A DNA stretch of 41,587 nt from NCBI GenBank assembly GCA_947626845.1, contig CANQTW010000021.1:1-41587 (forward strand), given 5' to 3'. Shown here one piece after another: positions 39,757 to 41,587 of the stretch. The DNA is from an uncultured Oscillospiraceae bacterium (GTDB lineage Bacteria; Bacillota; Clostridia; Oscillospirales; Oscillospiraceae). The notes beneath the pieces were generated by a model. The model was not told the origin of the DNA and ran no database searches. It saw nothing but the letters and a program-made list of their open reading frames with translations. Each line of letters opens with the position of its first letter. Within the stretch, counting starts at the first letter, position 1. Both the position numbers and the translations under genes were made by a program.

Positions 39757-40613
39757 CAGACGCTCTCCTTGCTCTCCCGGAGGATGATCCTGGTCTTACC
39801 GGGGTCCACCTTGTCCCGCTCGATGATCAGCTCCCCGATGGAATCGGCCCGGATGGTGCCGGAGGTGGGGTTGATGACGGAGTCCACATTCCCCACAATG
39901 TCCGCCTCCACGCTGGAGTACTCAAAGGCCAGGGTGGTGTTCAGGAGCTTGCAGTTGCGCATGGTCAGGTTCTCGATGTAGCACATGCCCTGGAGGCTCT
40001 CGATGGTGCAGTTTTCAAAGGTCAGATTCTTACCGTTCCAGCCCAGATACTCGCCTGAAATGAAGCTGTCCCGCACCAAAATATTTTCCCCGTTCCAGAA
40101 AGCGTCCTTGGAGAGAAGGCGGGATTTCTCCACCGTTATGTTTTTGCCGCCGTCAAAGGAGTAATTGCCCACAAGGCGCAGATTTTCCGCCGTTACGTTC
40201 TGGCTGTTCATGCCGAAATAGTCGCCCTTCACCGACACGTTTTCAAGCTCCACCCCGTCACAGTGCCACAGCGTCTCGGCGGCGTTTGGCATGTCCACAT
40301 CGCGGAGAATGAGCTTACGGCACCGGCGGAAGTTTTTGGGTGCCTCGATGACGGCCCGATTTACCTCCATGTTGTCCGTGTACCACACTCCGGCGCGGGC
40401 CATCTCAAACCACTGGCAGTCCGTAACGCGAATGTCCCGGCAATACCACAGAGGGTACTTCCACTTGAACATGCAGTTTGTAAGCTCGATGCCCCGGCTT
40501 TCCTTCAGGGGCGACTCGCCGTCATCAAAAATGGTGTCGAAAATCTTCAAATCTCGGCTCATAAAAAGCGCCCGCTCTCCGGTGAGGCGGCGGGCGCGTA
40601 CCTCGTTTGTCAT
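39756..40613 (-). CDS. DUF3737 family beta-helix protein
   Basis: A 285-residue DUF3737 protein composed of pentapeptide-like beta-helix coils (GIELTNCMFKWKYPLWYCRDIRVTDCQWFEMARAGVWYTDNMEV...). The family start RRLTGERALFMSRDLKIFDTIFDDGESPLKES is clear. Its function is unknown, yet it is widespread in gut Firmicutes. I chose the ATG at 40613 with AAAGGA nine bases upstream; the open frame to 40643 begins within the expected transcription start of the promoter at 40646-40674. It is co-transcribed with patB. Confidence 0.92.
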   Translation of the reverse strand: MTNEVRARRLTGERALFMSRDLKIFDTIFDDGESPLKESRGIELTNCMFKWKYPLWYCRDIRVTDCQWFEMARAGVWYTDNMEVNRAVIEAPKNFRRCRKLILRDVDMPNAAETLWHCDGVELENVSVKGDYFGMNSQNVTAENLRLVGNYSFDGGKNITVEKSRLLSKDAFWNGENILVRDSFISGEYLGWNGKNLTFENCTIESLQGMCYIENLTMRNCKLLNTTLAFEYSSVEADIVGNVDSVINPTSGTIRADSIGELIIERDKVDPGKTRIILRESKESV

Positions 40614-40645
40614 GCCCCCGATTCCTTTCATGGTTATCTGCACCT

Positions 40646-40674
40646 ATTTTAGCATGACCGATTTGGTAAATCAA
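40646..40674 (-). promoter_or_regulatory. SigA promoter of DUF3737-patB
   Basis: On the minus strand, TTGATT (40669-40674), 17 bp, TAAAAT (40646-40651). The -35 box overlaps the stop codon of the 71-residue protein gene. Confidence 0.7.
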
Positions 40675-40886
40675 TTGCAAAATGAGGGGAGAGACGGCGA
40701 AAATCTGTTTTTCTCAAAATTTCTCCCCCGCTGAAAGCCATAGTTATAGCATGCGGCCAGGGCATACAAAACGCCTTCCCTGTATTCTAAGAAACCGGCG
40801 GCCTCAAAGACCGTTATCTTGTACCGCTCCGGCGGCCACTCGTCCAGCCATTTTTTGACCCATTCATCATCGTATATGCGCGGCAT
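40671..40886 (-). CDS. Small protein of unknown function (71 aa)
   Basis: A 71-residue soluble protein: MPRIYDDEWVKKWLDEWPPERYKITVFEAAGFLEYREGVLYALAACYNYGFQRGRNFEKNRF..., rich in aromatic residues and with no recognised domain. The ATG at 40886 has AAAGGAG seven bases upstream, and an earlier in-frame ATG lacks one. It is transcribed divergently from an HTH gene, and both share the TTGACAGTATCA operator. It could be an effector or toxin-like partner of the HTH protein, but no toxin family is recognised. Confidence 0.7.
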   Translation of the reverse strand: MPRIYDDEWVKKWLDEWPPERYKITVFEAAGFLEYREGVLYALAACYNYGFQRGRNFEKNRFSPSLPSFCN

Positions 40887-40899
40887 AGTATATCTCCTT

Positions 40900-40965
40900 T
40901 TGACAGTATCATTTAATTCCACTGTACGTAATTCTAATTATAGTGTAATGTAGTGATACTGTCAA
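40900..40965. promoter_or_regulatory. Divergent promoter region with two 12-bp inverted operators
   Basis: TTGACAGTATCA (40900-40911) and its exact complement TGATACTGTCAA (40954-40965) flank the intergenic centre. The right copy contains the minus-strand -35 (TTGACA, 40960-40965), followed by 17 bp and TATAAT (40937-40942). The left copy may serve a weaker plus-strand promoter. The HTH protein at 40986 is the likely ligand. Confidence 0.8.
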
Positions 40966-40985
40966 GAACTATTTTGGAGGAAATC

Positions 40986-41195
40986 ATGCTTGGAAAACGG
41001 CTGAATATGACGCGCAAGGAAAGGGGTTACACCGCTCAGCAGATGGCGGATCAGCTCCATATCACATTAAGCAATTACCGCAAATACGAAAGCGGACGAG
41101 CCTATCCGCCGGTGGACAAGCTGGTTCAGATCGCCGATATCCTCGGCGTTACCACGGATTATTTATTGTGCCGAGAGGAGAAGACGCACCTGTAG
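40986..41195 (+). CDS. HTH transcriptional regulator (XRE family)
   Basis: A 69-residue protein that is a single Cro/CI helix-turn-helix: MLGKRLNMTRKERGYTAQQMADQLHITLSNYRKYESGRAYPPVDKLVQIADILGVTTDYLLCREEKTHL. The start at 40986 has TTTGGAGG eight bases upstream; the frame upstream to 40953 lies in the operator. It probably represses itself and the divergent 71-residue protein gene through the paired dyads. A GTAGGGGC palindrome abuts its stop codon. Confidence 0.92.
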   Translation: MLGKRLNMTRKERGYTAQQMADQLHITLSNYRKYESGRAYPPVDKLVQIADILGVTTDYLLCREEKTHL

Positions 41196-41222
41196 GGGCC
41201 GCCGTCCCCGGCGGCCCGTCCC
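41193..41222. repeat. GTAGGGGCCGCC-type palindrome
   Basis: GTAGGGGCCGCCG then CGGCGGCCC directly around the HTH stop codon; another member of the dispersed family, with an imperfect right arm. Confidence 0.7.
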
Positions 41223-41305
41223 GGTTAACCACCGGGCCAATCATCCTCAAACGGCTCGTCCGGCCACCCCTTTAAAAAATTTCGATAATTTTTTAACAAA
41301 CCCCC

Positions 41306-41334
41306 TTGACAACCGTCCGAAAGTGTGTTATATT
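41306..41334 (+). promoter_or_regulatory. SigA promoter of the riboswitch transcript
   Basis: TTGACA (41306-41311), 17 bp, TATATT (41329-41334); the transcript would start at or just upstream of the aptamer P1 stem. Confidence 0.85.
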
Positions 41335-41338
41335 TTTA

Positions 41339-41440
41339 ACGTAAACAGGGAGTAGCGCCCCGAAAGGGGTCGCGCCGCCGTCAACACGGCCCTTCAGGGG
41401 GCCCGGCTGGCGCAGTCCAACAGACAGCGAGACGTTTACG
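41339..41440 (+). ncRNA. yybP-ykoY (manganese) riboswitch aptamer
   Basis: P1 is formed by CGTAAAC (41340-41346) and GTTTACG (41434-41440). Just inside it, on the 5' side, comes AGGGAGTAGCG, then a CCCC-GAAA-GGGG hairpin, CCGTCAACACGG, a second hairpin CCCTTCAGGGG, GCCCGGCTGGCGC, and the closing GCGAGAC. The GGGAGTAG, CGTCAA-type loop and GCNAGAC elements in this order match the yybP-ykoY class, which binds Mn2+ and switches on exporters. The controlled gene lies beyond the window. Confidence 0.85.
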
Positions 41441-41467
41441 GTCTTATGACCGTGAGCGTCTTTTTTT
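41431..41467 (+). terminator. Riboswitch expression-platform terminator
   Basis: ACGGTC (41438-41443) / GACCGT (41448-41453), extended by GACG / CGTC (41431-41434 / 41457-41460), then seven T. The stem shares bases 41434-41440 with P1, so ligand-stabilised P1 would prevent termination: an ON switch. Confidence 0.85.
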
Positions 41468-41587
41468 GTTTATCCGGCCTGCTCCCTGCTTTACGGACAT
41501 CAATATATTTCAAGTCTAATGGTGTGAAGTCAAGAATGCAATAAGAGAAAATTTGCGAAAGAAGTAGCCCAAAAGAGTAGTAACTAG

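Larger units (their letters stand above)
41196..41587 (+). other. Right-edge non-coding region
   Basis: No credible gene. It holds a palindrome (41193-41222), the riboswitch promoter, aptamer and terminator, and about 120 bp of A+T-rich leader in which no start codon with a good ribosome-binding site is seen; the target gene must start right of the window. Confidence 0.65.

Overview
The window reads as a piece of the chromosome of a G+C-rich, spore-forming Clostridia-type Firmicute, most like the Oscillospiraceae/Ruminococcaceae gut group. The basis is Firmicute-style promoters (TTGACA-N17-TATAAT) and strong Shine-Dalgarno sites, a CIRCE-controlled hrcA-grpE-dnaK-dnaJ operon, a SigH-like sporulation sigma factor, families largely known from Clostridia (DUF4364, DUF3048/YerB, DUF1858), and two phosphofructokinases of different phospho-donor type. 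No rRNA, tRNA, CRISPR or prophage was seen. This family-level placement is inference.

Layout. 1-613: repeat-rich intergenic DNA, perhaps bordering an IS that lies outside the window. 614-5484: DNA repair and housekeeping (family-4 uracil-DNA glycosylase, GNAT acetyltransferase, PcrA helicase, HAD phosphatase). 5711-7315: an SPFH / ribbon-helix-helix / small membrane protein operon behind a palindromic operator. 7316-7808: hairpin repeats. 7809-12166: DUF4364, DUF3048 and a BlaI-M56 peptidase-coiled-coil regulatory operon with two operators. 12264-17920 (minus): asnA, an ECF sigma and probable anti-sigma pair, a zinc-ribbon protein, sigH, and ruvCAB. 18161-20807: a conserved clostridial protein, DUF1858, trmK and a Nif3-like protein. 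20945-25129 (minus): a NatAB-type ABC exporter whose promoter-operator is almost identical to that of the SPFH operon 17 kb away, then a HAD hydrolase, thiamine pyrophosphokinase and an SGNH hydrolase. 25287-31850: ATP-type phosphofructokinase, a membrane protein and the heat-shock operon. 31869-32139: a nested inverted-repeat element that seems to cut a small membrane-protein gene. 32279-35225 (minus): a DUF2975 / HTH / DUF4173 membrane operon split by a MITE. 35468-38512: PPi-type phosphofructokinase, then an ECF sigma factor without any ATG/GTG/TTG start able to give a complete protein, coupled to a beta-solenoid-like protein. 38587-41195: PatB/MalY lyase, DUF3737, and a divergent small-protein/HTH pair sharing a 12-bp operator. 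41339-41467: a yybP-ykoY (manganese) riboswitch with terminator, whose target gene lies beyond the window.

How the parts work together. Much of the interest is regulatory. The 64-bp promoter cassette shared by the SPFH operon and the ABC exporter predicts one repressor (not in the window, perhaps GntR/YtrA-like) controlling a membrane-stress regulon. The ACG-started ECF sigma with its beta-solenoid partner, and the BlaI-M56 operon with a non-penicillin-binding sensor domain, are the best candidates for poorly described signalling systems. At least three classes of non-coding repeats (GTAGGGGC-type palindromes, a TA-flanked MITE, and a hairpin-bounded element) shape the intergenic regions.
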